51,957 nucleotides of DNA from Nitriliruptoraceae bacterium (GTDB lineage: Bacteria > Actinomycetota > Nitriliruptoria > Nitriliruptorales > Nitriliruptoraceae). Of this stretch, positions 25,415-33,067 are shown in pieces. The first letter of the stretch is position 1. Every line of letters begins with the position of its first letter. Below the pieces are notes generated by a model, which did not search any database, was not told where the DNA came from, and was given only the letters and a program-made list of their open reading frames with translations. The position numbers and the translations under genes are program-made. The stretch spans positions 1 to 51,957 of the forward strand of contig SKSM01000183.1 of NCBI GenBank assembly GCA_007122985.1, read 5' to 3'.

Positions 25415-26373
25415 GACTCCCTCCGGGTGAACAGAGCAACCGCGAAGACGACGATGGCACCGGTGACGACGCCCTGCAGCAGCGGGGCGACGCCCTGGAG
25501 GTTCATGGCATTGCGGATGACGCCGAGTAGCAGCACTCCCCCCATCACTCCGAGGAGCTTGCCGCGTCCACCGAAGATCGACACCCCGCCGATGATCACC
25601 GTCACGATCGAGGTCAGCTCGAGCCCCTCGGCCATGCGTGGGTCGCCCACGCCCTGCCGGAAAGCGAGCACGATGCCCGCGAGCCCGGCCATCACCGAGC
25701 ACAGCACCATCATGCGAAACCGCACCCAATCCACGTTCACTCCGGCACGGCGCGCCACCTCAGGAGCGCCGCCGGCGGCATAGACGCTCCGCCCGAAGCG
25801 GGTGCGGTGCAGAAGCACCCCCGTCAGCATGAGCATCAGCAGCAGTAGCCACACCGGATAGGGGACGCCCAGCTGCTGCTGGTAGACCAGCCCGCTGGCC
25901 TGCGCCGGAATGCCGCCGATCGGGCCGGTGGTGTAGAGCAACGCGACCCCGCGAAGCACGGTGAAGCTGATCAGGGTCGCGATCAACGGGTGGATGCCAA
26001 GCCGCACGATCATCGTGGCGTTGACCGCCCCGATCACCGCCGCGACCAGCAGCACCAGCACCAGCACCGGCACGACCCGCGACGGCTCGTCGTCGATGAG
26101 CCCGGCGGTGAGCAGCGCGGTCAGCCGCGCGGTCGCCCCGACCGACAGATCGATGCCACCGACGAGGATCATGGCGGTCTGCCCGATGGCGGCGAGCCCG
26201 AGCGGGACCGACTGGCCGGCGAGGTTGGACAGGTTGCGGCCGGTGAGGAAGAACTCGCTGCCCAGCGCTGACTGGAAACCGACGACCACGACCAGCACCC
26301 ACACCAGGTAGCCCTCCGCCGCAGCCTGACGGGTGGTCGCCAACGTTCGGTCCCACAGCAGGGTCGGGGTCAT
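25411..26373 (-). CDS. Ribose-type ABC transporter permease (first of two)
   Basis: 320 residues, about nine membrane spans. RbsC-family signature GQTAMILVGGIDLSVGA, conserved FGRSVYAAGGAPEVARRAGV loop and TVIIGGVSIFGGRGKLLG. It forms the membrane channel with the ATPase gene immediately upstream (ATGA overlap) and probably with the second permease gene at 29144-30118. It is similar in plan to the E. coli YtfT/YjfF heteromeric pair for galactofuranose. The KDG genes downstream suggest an aldonate, uronate or other hexose-derived substrate. Confidence 0.94.
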   Translation of the reverse strand: MTPTLLWDRTLATTRQAAAEGYLVWVLVVVVGFQSALGSEFFLTGRNLSNLAGQSVPLGLAAIGQTAMILVGGIDLSVGATARLTALLTAGLIDDEPSRVVPVLVLVLLVAAVIGAVNATMIVRLGIHPLIATLISFTVLRGVALLYTTGPIGGIPAQASGLVYQQQLGVPYPVWLLLLMLMLTGVLLHRTRFGRSVYAAGGAPEVARRAGVNVDWVRFRMMVLCSVMAGLAGIVLAFRQGVGDPRMAEGLELTSIVTVIIGGVSIFGGRGKLLGVMGGVLLLGVIRNAMNLQGVAPLLQGVVTGAIVVFAVALFTRRES

Positions 26374-27911
26374 GCGGTCGACTCCATCGCGGCGAAGGCC
26401 ATGATCTCGTCGGCGACGAAGGGCGGTTCATCGAAGGTGGCGGCGATGCGCCCGTCACGCATGACCAGCACGCGGTCGCTGAGGCCCAGGACCTCAGGCA
26501 GCTCACTGGAGATCATCAGGATCGACAGGCCGCCGTCGGCGAGTTCGCGCAGGATGCGGTGGATCTCCGCCTTCGCTTGCACGTCGATGCCGCGCAACGG
26601 TTCGTCGAGGATCAGCAGCCGTGGCTCACGTGCCAGCCACTTGCCGAGCACGACCTTCTGCTGGTTGCCGCCGGAGAGGGTCGCAGCGGGCACGCTGAGG
26701 TCACTGGCTACGACCTGCAACGAACTGGCCGCTTCCTCAGCCAGTCGCTGCTCCGCACCGAGGTCCAGGACGCCGAACCGCGACAACCGGTCGAGCGAGG
26801 GCAGCGTGAGGTTTCGGTCGATCGCGAGCTGCAGAATGAGACCCAGACCCTTGCGGTCCTCGGGAACGAGCATCAGGCCACGACGGATGGCGCGCCGCGG
26901 CCCGGTGGGACGGTACGACCGACCGTCGAGCAGCACCCGGCCGCCGTGGTGACCCTCCAACCCCATCAGGTAGCGGGCGATGCGGCTGCGGCCCGAGCCC
27001 ACGAGCCCGGCAACCCCGAGAATCTCCCCCCGGCGACAGGTGAAGCTGATCCCGTCCGGCTCGGTGCCGGGCAGCTGCACACTGGCGACTTCCAGCATCG
27101 GCTCGGGGTCCGCGGTCGCCGACCGCACTGGGAAGGCCTCATCGACCTCGCGACCCACCATCGCGGAGACCACCTCTCCGGTCGAGACGTCCTCCGCCCG
27201 CCGGGTCCAGACCAGCTCACCGTCGCGCAGCACCGTCACCTCGTCTGCGATGGCATCGACCTCGGCAAGGCGGTGGCTGATGTAGCCGACGGCCATGCCG
27301 TCGTCGGCGAGCCGACGGATCAGCCGCAGCAACTCCTCTGCGCTGTCCCCGGGGAGCGTTGCGGTTGGCTCGTCGAAGATCACGATCGACGGCTCGCGGG
27401 CGAGCACCTTGGCGACCTCGACCAGCTGCTGGCGGGCAACGGGCAGCTCGCGCACACTGCGCTCCAGCGGCAGGCCGCCCGCCTCGACCCGTTCGAGCAG
27501 CTGTCGAACCCGTGCACGCTGGGCCCGCCGGTCGATCAGGCCGAATCGCCGTGGCTGCACCTCGAGCGTAATGTTGTCGACCACCGACAGGTCGGGGACG
27601 AGCGACAGCTCCTGGTAGACGATCGCGATGCCGCGCTCGAGCGCCGCCGCGGGCGAGGCGAATGAGATGGGCTCCCCGCTGACCTCGACGCGACCGGAAT
27701 CCGGCGGAAGCACGCCGCCGAGGATGTTGGTGAGCGTCGACTTGCCGGCCCCGTTCTCGCCGACGATGGCGTGAACGTGCCCGGTGCGCAGCTCGACGGT
27801 GACCCGGGACAACGCCTGCACGGGGCCGAAGCTGCGTGAGACCTCCCGGGCGGCCAGGGCGGGAACACCCGCCCCGGCCGCCGTCGAGGCCCGTGGCGGG
27901 TCATGCGTCAC
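26370..27911 (-). CDS. Ribose-type ABC transporter ATPase with two nucleotide-binding domains
   Basis: 513 residues from GTG 27911, which lies inside the last codons of the binding-protein gene with GAGGG upstream. First domain: Walker A GENGAGKST at 51-59, signature LPVARQQLVEVA and Walker B IVIFDEPTATL. Second domain from about 260: the degenerate Walker A GLVGSGRS, VPEDRKGLGLIL, a canonical signature LSGGNQQKVVLGKWLA and Walker B LLILDEPLRGIDV. This tandem arrangement is typical of RbsA/XylG/MglA. It powers the co-encoded sugar permeases. Confidence 0.95.
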   Translation of the reverse strand: MTHDPPRASTAAGAGVPALAAREVSRSFGPVQALSRVTVELRTGHVHAIVGENGAGKSTLTNILGGVLPPDSGRVEVSGEPISFASPAAALERGIAIVYQELSLVPDLSVVDNITLEVQPRRFGLIDRRAQRARVRQLLERVEAGGLPLERSVRELPVARQQLVEVAKVLAREPSIVIFDEPTATLPGDSAEELLRLIRRLADDGMAVGYISHRLAEVDAIADEVTVLRDGELVWTRRAEDVSTGEVVSAMVGREVDEAFPVRSATADPEPMLEVASVQLPGTEPDGISFTCRRGEILGVAGLVGSGRSRIARYLMGLEGHHGGRVLLDGRSYRPTGPRRAIRRGLMLVPEDRKGLGLILQLAIDRNLTLPSLDRLSRFGVLDLGAEQRLAEEAASSLQVVASDLSVPAATLSGGNQQKVVLGKWLAREPRLLILDEPLRGIDVQAKAEIHRILRELADGGLSILMISSELPEVLGLSDRVLVMRDGRIAATFDEPPFVADEIMAFAAMESTA

Positions 27912-29115
27912 AGTAGCCCTCGTCGACCAGCTCCTCCTCGCTGAACGGCGTCGGCAGCCACAGGTCGTCGATGCACTCCGGTCGGTACCACTCGTCGAGC
28001 TCCTCGTGGGTGAAAAGCGGCACCTCGACGTTGACGAACGACGGGACCGTCTCCCCGGCGAGCACGTCCATGGCGGTGTCGAGGCAGAACTGCGAGTGTC
28101 CCGGCGGGTAGCCGACGGCGAGGAACTCGAGGTTCTCCTCCTGCGCGATGCGCAGGAAGCCGTTGAGCGGCTCAGAGGCGAACGGCGGGATGTCGCGTCC
28201 GGCCTCCTTGTAGGCCTCGATCGCGCCGATGCTCTGACCGGCACCGTCCGCCCAGACCGCGTCGATGGTGTCGAAGCGAGTGAGCATCGCCTCCATCGCG
28301 GTCTTTCCGTCCGCGGCGTCCCAGTTGGTGTTCTCGAGGTCCAGGACCTCGATGTCGGGATGCGAGTCGAAGATCGACATCGCTCCCTCGATCCGCTGTT
28401 CAGCGGTCGGCACACCGGCCGGACCGGCCAGCATCACCAGCTGTCCTTCATAGTCCAGCTCGCGCGCCAGCCAGGACGCACCGAGCGCGCCGTTGAGGAA
28501 GTTGTCCCGGTCGACGCGCGTGACGTACTGATCGCTCTCGACCGTGCCGGTGCACAGGATGACGGGGATGCCGTCGGCGGCGGCCCGCTCGACCGGTCCG
28601 CGGACGTCGGTCAGTGGGGTGACGATCAGCGCGTCGGGCTGCTGGACCAGCAGGTCCTCGATCGTGCCGATCTGGGTGTCGGACTCCCCGAGCCCGGTGG
28701 GGCTGATGATCAGTTCGACGTCGGGGTACTCGGACGCGTGCCGTGCCTCGACCGCCTGGTTGTAGGTGACAGGCCAGCTGAACTCCGGCGCCTGGATCGC
28801 GAAGGCGATCCGAGGGTCGCCCTCCATGGCGAACTCGCTGGTGTCCACCTCCACGATGTCGTAGGCGTAGTCGGGCGGCTCGATCGGGTCGAGACCCAGC
28901 GACGCGGGCTCCTGTTCGTAGGCGTTGAGCAGGAGGTCGGATTCGGCGGCCGCCTCGGCCTCCTCGGGCTCCTCGTCCGGCTCGGCCTCGTCGTCAGGCT
29001 CCTCGGTGACGGGGTCGTCGACGTCGTCAGGCTCGGTGTCTTCGGCCGGGGCACACGCCGCGATGACGAATGCGAGCGCGAGCACTAGGGCGAACGGTCG
29101 TAGGTAGCGTCTCAT
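27901..29115 (-). CDS. Sugar ABC transporter substrate-binding lipoprotein (ribose/YtfQ type)
   Basis: 404 residues. Signal peptide with lipobox FVIAAC (Cys21), an Asp/Glu/Pro linker to about residue 58, then a type-1 periplasmic-binding fold starting at PRIAFAIQAPEFSWPV. Conserved pieces include SPTGLGESDTQIGTIEDLL, LLVQQPDALIVTPLT, ILCTGTVESDQYVTRVDRDN and AVWADGAGQSIGAIEAYKEAG. It is longer than RbsB mainly because of the linker. It delivers the sugar or sugar-derivative to the two-permease transporter around it. The ligand cannot be named. Confidence 0.93.
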   Translation of the reverse strand: MRRYLRPFALVLALAFVIAACAPAEDTEPDDVDDPVTEEPDDEAEPDEEPEEAEAAAESDLLLNAYEQEPASLGLDPIEPPDYAYDIVEVDTSEFAMEGDPRIAFAIQAPEFSWPVTYNQAVEARHASEYPDVELIISPTGLGESDTQIGTIEDLLVQQPDALIVTPLTDVRGPVERAAADGIPVILCTGTVESDQYVTRVDRDNFLNGALGASWLARELDYEGQLVMLAGPAGVPTAEQRIEGAMSIFDSHPDIEVLDLENTNWDAADGKTAMEAMLTRFDTIDAVWADGAGQSIGAIEAYKEAGRDIPPFASEPLNGFLRIAQEENLEFLAVGYPPGHSQFCLDTAMDVLAGETVPSFVNVEVPLFTHEELDEWYRPECIDDLWLPTPFSEEELVDEGYCDA

Positions 29116-29143
29116 CTTGGGTCTCCTTGACTCTCCACGATGG

Positions 29144-30118
29144 CTAGGCGGACACGGGTGAACGGCTGGCGTCCTCGCCCGCCGGTCTGAAGAGCCAGCC
29201 GGCTGCCAGGACGGCGAGGAAGAGAACGAGCCCCTTCGCGATCAGCTGCACCGGCTGGGGCGCTCCGACGAGCAGCAGCAGGTTGTCGAGCGCGGCGAGA
29301 CCCACGGCAGCGGCGACCGTGCCGCCGACCCTGCCGCTGCCCCCCATCAGCGATGCTCCTCCGAGGACCACCGCAGAGATCGAGTCGAGGTCGAAGCCGA
29401 CCCCGAGGGTGCGGTCGTAGAAGCCGACGTTGCCGGCGAGCATCAGCCCGGTGAGCATCGCCAGGCTCGAGCAGCCGATCAACGCCAAGGTGGTGGTGCG
29501 ACGTCGGGCAACCCCCGACAGGTGTGCGGCGTCCGGGTTGGCACCGACGGCGTAGATGGACCGGCCGAAGGTCGTGCGATGCAGGATCAGCGCCACAACG
29601 ACCACGACGACCGCCGCGATCACCACCGCGACGGGCACGGTCCGGCCGATGACACCGCTGCCGATGACCCGCAGCTCATCGGGAACCCGTCCGCGTGAAC
29701 GGCCCTCGGTGAGCCACAGTCCGGCGCCCTGGATCAGGAAGAACGTCGAAAGGGTGGCCAGGATCACCGGCACCCGTCGCATCACCACCAGGAACGCGTT
29801 GAGGGCTCCGATCGCCACCGCCGCCACGACCACTGCCAGGATGGCCAGCGGGAGCCGACCCTCCACGGTGCCGGCGATCTCCACGGTGAGCAGCAGCGTG
29901 GTGGTGATGACCGCGCCGACCGACAGATCCAGCCCACGCACGATGACCACGAGCAGCTGGCCCACCGCGACCACCGACAGGAAGGCAGCGCCACGGGCGA
30001 CGTTGCGGAGGTTGGCGGGACCGAAGAAGCGCGGCTCGACCAGCATTGCCGCCAGCACGACCAGCAACAGCACGGCGAACGGCGCGAGCCGCACGAGCTG
30101 CTGGCGGCTGAGCCTCAT
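29144..30118 (-). CDS. Ribose-type ABC transporter permease (second of two)
   Basis: 324 residues, multi-span. VGQLLVVIVRGLDLSVGA, TFGRSIYAVGANPDAAHLSGV and VVLGGASLMGGSGRVGG are the family signatures. It differs clearly from the permease at 25411-26373, so the channel is probably a heterodimer. It overlaps the M20 peptidase stop by four bases and is followed after 28 bp by the binding-protein gene. The binding protein and ATPase are thus flanked by the two permease genes, an unusual order. Confidence 0.94.
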   Translation of the reverse strand: MRLSRQQLVRLAPFAVLLLVVLAAMLVEPRFFGPANLRNVARGAAFLSVVAVGQLLVVIVRGLDLSVGAVITTTLLLTVEIAGTVEGRLPLAILAVVVAAVAIGALNAFLVVMRRVPVILATLSTFFLIQGAGLWLTEGRSRGRVPDELRVIGSGVIGRTVPVAVVIAAVVVVVVALILHRTTFGRSIYAVGANPDAAHLSGVARRRTTTLALIGCSSLAMLTGLMLAGNVGFYDRTLGVGFDLDSISAVVLGGASLMGGSGRVGGTVAAAVGLAALDNLLLLVGAPQPVQLIAKGLVLFLAVLAAGWLFRPAGEDASRSPVSA

Positions 30119-31383
30119 GATCCGAGCTCACAGAAGCGCCGTGCCAGGTGTGTGTAGAGGTCGCGAGCCTGCCGGAGCGCAACCATGCCAACCCGCTCGT
30201 CCACGGCATGTGCATGGCGCAGCAGACCGGGCCCGAGCGCTGGCAGCGTCGGCACGCCCATGGCCGCCAACCAGGTCGCGTCCGTTGTGGCGGGAAAGAC
30301 GTCGTCGGCCGGCACCACGCCGACCACGTGCTCGAGGGCGTCGCGTGCCGCAACCGCGACGGCATGGTCGGACTCGATGCGCGTCGCATCGATCCAGTCG
30401 CGCACGGTCACGGCGACCTCGGCGCCGTCGGGCACACGCGCAGCCACAAACGCCTTGAGCGCGGCGACGAACTCGTTCTCGGTCATCCCCGAAACCAGCC
30501 GGCACTCCGAGCGGACCCGCGCGAAGCCGGGCAGCACCCCGTAGTTGATGCCGCCCTCGATGACGACGCCCGGCGTCAGCGTCGGCCGCCATGGCTGGTC
30601 CTCCGGGCAGGGCGGGGTGAATTCGTCGCGGATCGCGACGATCAGCCGGGCGGCGACCTCGGTCGCCGAGACCATCCCGAAGACGTCGCGCAGGCTGGAG
30701 TGGCCCTGGTCGGTCGTCACCTCGATGTCGAAGTTGCAGATCCCGCGGCTGCCGAGGTGCAGACGGTCCCAGTCGTCGAACAGTCCTCCCGGTTCGCCGA
30801 TCACCGCCGCGTCGGCCGTCAGTGGATGGTTCTCGGCGAGCCAGCGACCACCGAACCGTGCGCCGTCCTCCTCGTCGGCGACGAGCGCGAGCAGCAGCGA
30901 TCCGCGCGGCGGGGGGTCGGCGGCCAGGTCCGCCGCGCTCAGCAGCATGGCCGCGATCGCCCCCTTCATGTCGACCACGCCACGGCCACGCAGTTCGTCG
31001 CCGACCTGCGACGCGGTCAGCGGCGGCGTCGACCACCGACCCTCTCCAACGGGTTTGGTGTCGAGGTGTCCGCACAGCAGCAGCCGTCCGCCGCTCGAAC
31101 CGAAGCTCAACTCGATCAGCTGGTTCGGCCGGGTCGGCTCGCCGACCCGCTGGGGCACGGGCAGGCCGAGCTCGGCACAGATCGTGTCGACCACCGCGGC
31201 GACGCTGCGCTCGTCCTCACCCGGATTCTGGCTCGGGGCGGCGACCAGCCGCCGTGTCAGCTCGAGCACGGCGGGTTCGGTGGACACCGTGGAGGGGCGG
31301 GTCACGGCCGGGTCCGGTACCAGCAGCCCCCCAGCATCACGCCCGTCGGCGGGCAGTCCCGCGGCAGGTCGCAGTTCGGACAC
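30115..31383 (-). CDS. M20 family metallopeptidase/deacylase (ArgE/DapE type)
   Basis: 422 residues from GTG 31383. All M20 zinc and catalytic residues are visible: LLCGHLDTKPVG (His, Asp), GRGVVDMKGAIAAM (bridging Asp), ADEEDGARFGG (catalytic Glu pair), IGEPGGL, and a C-terminal His in RHAHAVDERVGM. The dimerisation insert lies at about 200-310. Family members remove acyl groups from N-acyl amino acids or act as dipeptidases. At the head of a sugar-acid operon it could deacylate an N-acylated amino-sugar acid or amino-acid conjugate before further breakdown (inference). Confidence 0.92.
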   Translation of the reverse strand: MSELRPAAGLPADGRDAGGLLVPDPAVTRPSTVSTEPAVLELTRRLVAAPSQNPGEDERSVAAVVDTICAELGLPVPQRVGEPTRPNQLIELSFGSSGGRLLLCGHLDTKPVGEGRWSTPPLTASQVGDELRGRGVVDMKGAIAAMLLSAADLAADPPPRGSLLLALVADEEDGARFGGRWLAENHPLTADAAVIGEPGGLFDDWDRLHLGSRGICNFDIEVTTDQGHSSLRDVFGMVSATEVAARLIVAIRDEFTPPCPEDQPWRPTLTPGVVIEGGINYGVLPGFARVRSECRLVSGMTENEFVAALKAFVAARVPDGAEVAVTVRDWIDATRIESDHAVAVAARDALEHVVGVVPADDVFPATTDATWLAAMGVPTLPALGPGLLRHAHAVDERVGMVALRQARDLYTHLARRFCELGS

Positions 31384-31389
31384 ATCGTG

Positions 31390-31863
31390 TCAACGCTCCT
31401 TGTAGCTCGGAGCCCAGTCGTTGCCCATCCAGGTCCACACCTGGACCGGCTCGAGCGCGATCAGCCAACGCGACCACTCGAGGGTGGGCTCCAGGTAGTC
31501 GGGGCCGTGCTCACCCAGGTAGCGCACACTCATCCGCCGGGCGATCTCCACCCACTGCCCGCCGACGTTGGGCTCCTCGACCACCTCGGCCCGGCACTGC
31601 GCGACCACCTTGCGCTGCATGCCGTACTCGTCGACCGTCACCGCACAACGTGGGTCGGACGCCAGATTCTTCGCCCACTTCGAGCGCTTGCGGCCGACCA
31701 CCCAGAAGCGACCGTCCTTCCACTCGTGCCACATGGGCACCACGTACGGCCAGCCGTGCTCGTCGAGGGTGGCCACACGCGCAAAGACCGGCTCCTCGAG
31801 GAACCGGGTGACCTCATCGGTCCCCATCGGTCCGACCTTGCCCCGCCAGCTGTCCTCGCCCAT
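31390..31863 (-). CDS. Pyridoxamine 5'-phosphate oxidase-like split-barrel flavoprotein
   Basis: 157 residues. Split-barrel FMN/F420-binding pattern: EVTRFLEEPVFARVATLDE, WPYVVPMWHEWKDGRFWVVG, and KWAKNLASDPRCAVTVDE. Actinobacterial members bind FMN, F420 or heme and reduce or degrade varied small molecules, while true PdxH is longer. The ATG at 31863 has GGAG upstream and is the first gene of the minus-strand sugar-acid operon, six bases before the M20 gene. Its task in the pathway is not evident. Confidence 0.88.
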   Translation of the reverse strand: MGEDSWRGKVGPMGTDEVTRFLEEPVFARVATLDEHGWPYVVPMWHEWKDGRFWVVGRKRSKWAKNLASDPRCAVTVDEYGMQRKVVAQCRAEVVEEPNVGGQWVEIARRMSVRYLGEHGPDYLEPTLEWSRWLIALEPVQVWTWMGNDWAPSYKER

Positions 31864-31914
31864 GACCGCTCCGTCAACGCACCGCCGTGGTAACCCGTCC
31901 GATCCTCACGCTGC

Positions 31915-31942
31915 TTGCGTGTGTGCAACATATGCATAGACT
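31915..31942 (+). promoter_or_regulatory. Candidate promoter in the IclR divergent region
   Basis: TTGCGT (31915-31920) and TAGACT (31937-31942) with a 16-bp spacer lie in the only AT-richer stretch of the 222-bp divergent gap. Just downstream are the arms CTACG/CGTAG (31941-31973) and TCGT/ACGA (31950-31961), possible IclR contacts. The match is moderate. Confidence 0.3.
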
Positions 31943-31994
31943 ACGCGTATCGTGCTTACGAGTATCTTCGTAGGGCACCGCGAAGTCAAGGTGC

Positions 31995-32078
31995 ATGGAG
32001 GCCCGGGCCGACGACACGCCCACGATCGCCCGCGCTGTCGCGCTCCGCGCCAACACGGCCGCCGCAATCGACCGGTGA
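31995..32078 (+). other. Possible 27-codon leader ORF before the IclR gene
   Basis: ATG-started, Ala- and Arg-rich ORF beginning MEARADDTPTIARAV and ending 7 bases before the IclR GTG. AAGG lies just before its ATG. The regulator itself has no clear RBS, so translational coupling is possible. Too short to prove. Confidence 0.2.
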
Positions 32079-32085
32079 CACCCCT

Positions 32086-32865
32086 GTGAGCCAGACACTC
32101 CACCGTGGACTGCTGGTCATCGAGCTGCTCGGTGAACGGCCGCGGCGCATCGCCGAGATCGCCGAGGAGCTCGAGGTCCACCACTCAACGGCGTTGCGCC
32201 TGCTGCACACCCTGCGCTCCGAAGGGTTCGTCCACCAGCAGGACGACAGCCGCTACCGGCTCGGCTCGTCGATGTTCCGCCTCGCCCACCATGCGCTCGA
32301 GGGCATCGACGTGCGTGACCTCGCCCGTCCGGACATGGAGCGGCTCAGCCAGCGGTGCGGCGAGACCGTGCACCTCGGGATCCTCGAGGGCCGGCAGGTC
32401 GTCTACATCGAGAAGGTCGAGGCCAAGCACCCGGTCCGGATGTACTCACGGATCGGGGCCGTAGCGCCGCTGCACTGCACGGGCCTCGCCAAGGCGATTC
32501 TGATGCGCCTCGATCCCGAACGCCGGGACCAACTGCTGCACGATCACCAGTTCACCGCCTACACCGATGCCACGCACACCAGCCCGGAATCGCTGCTGGA
32601 CGACCTGACCCGCTCGGCCGAACGCGGCTACACCCGGGACGACCAGGAGCACGAGCCGGGGATCCACTGCATCGCTGCGCCGGTGCTGACCGCCGACGGT
32701 CGGCCCGCGGCGGGCGTCAGCATCTCGGCTCCGACGAGCCGCATCTCCTCGCAGACCCTGCTCGAGCAGGTACCGGACCTGCTCATCGCGACACAGCGCA
32801 TCTCACACCACCTCGGCTGGGAACACGAGCGGTCCCCTGCGTCGACCCGGCGCGCATACACCTGA
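32086..32865 (+). CDS. IclR family transcriptional regulator
   Basis: 259 residues from GTG 32086. N-terminal winged helix: LHRGLLVIELLGERPRRIAE then EELEVHHSTALRLLHTLRSE. C-terminal effector (GAF-like) domain with LSQRCGETVHLGILEGRQVVYIEKVE, LHCTGLAKAIL, GYTRDDQEHEPGIHCIAAPV and AAGVSISAPTSRI. It diverges from the sugar-acid operon across 222 bp, the usual arrangement for an IclR protein controlling its neighbour. IclR proteins commonly sense a pathway intermediate such as KDG (KdgR) or an aromatic acid. A KdgR-like role fits the kinase and aldolase genes but is not shown by sequence alone. Confidence 0.94.
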   Translation: MSQTLHRGLLVIELLGERPRRIAEIAEELEVHHSTALRLLHTLRSEGFVHQQDDSRYRLGSSMFRLAHHALEGIDVRDLARPDMERLSQRCGETVHLGILEGRQVVYIEKVEAKHPVRMYSRIGAVAPLHCTGLAKAILMRLDPERRDQLLHDHQFTAYTDATHTSPESLLDDLTRSAERGYTRDDQEHEPGIHCIAAPVLTADGRPAAGVSISAPTSRISSQTLLEQVPDLLIATQRISHHLGWEHERSPASTRRAYT

Positions 32866-32955
32866 CGCTGTCGCCGACGACCGCGACGGGCCCACGCGGC
32901 CGACGGGCTGCCATCCCGGATCCACGTGAACGTCACGGCGTGCGTTCGGCCAGGG

Positions 32956-32982
32956 CCGGACGGACGGTGGGAGTCCGTCCGG
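32956..32982 (+). terminator. 10-bp perfect hairpin after the IclR gene
   Basis: Arms CCGGACGGAC (32956-32965) and GTCCGTCCGG (32973-32982) with a 7-base loop, about 90 bp after the IclR stop and 85 bp before the kinase start. No U-run follows. It may end the IclR transcript or fold in the leader of the kinase mRNA. Confidence 0.45.
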
Positions 32983-33067
32983 ATGGGCAGATCCCCCTTG
33001 GAGCCCGCCTCGTTAACGTCCGGCTGCGCCGCGACCACGCGCGCTGTCCTCGACCGCGAGACGCGCG

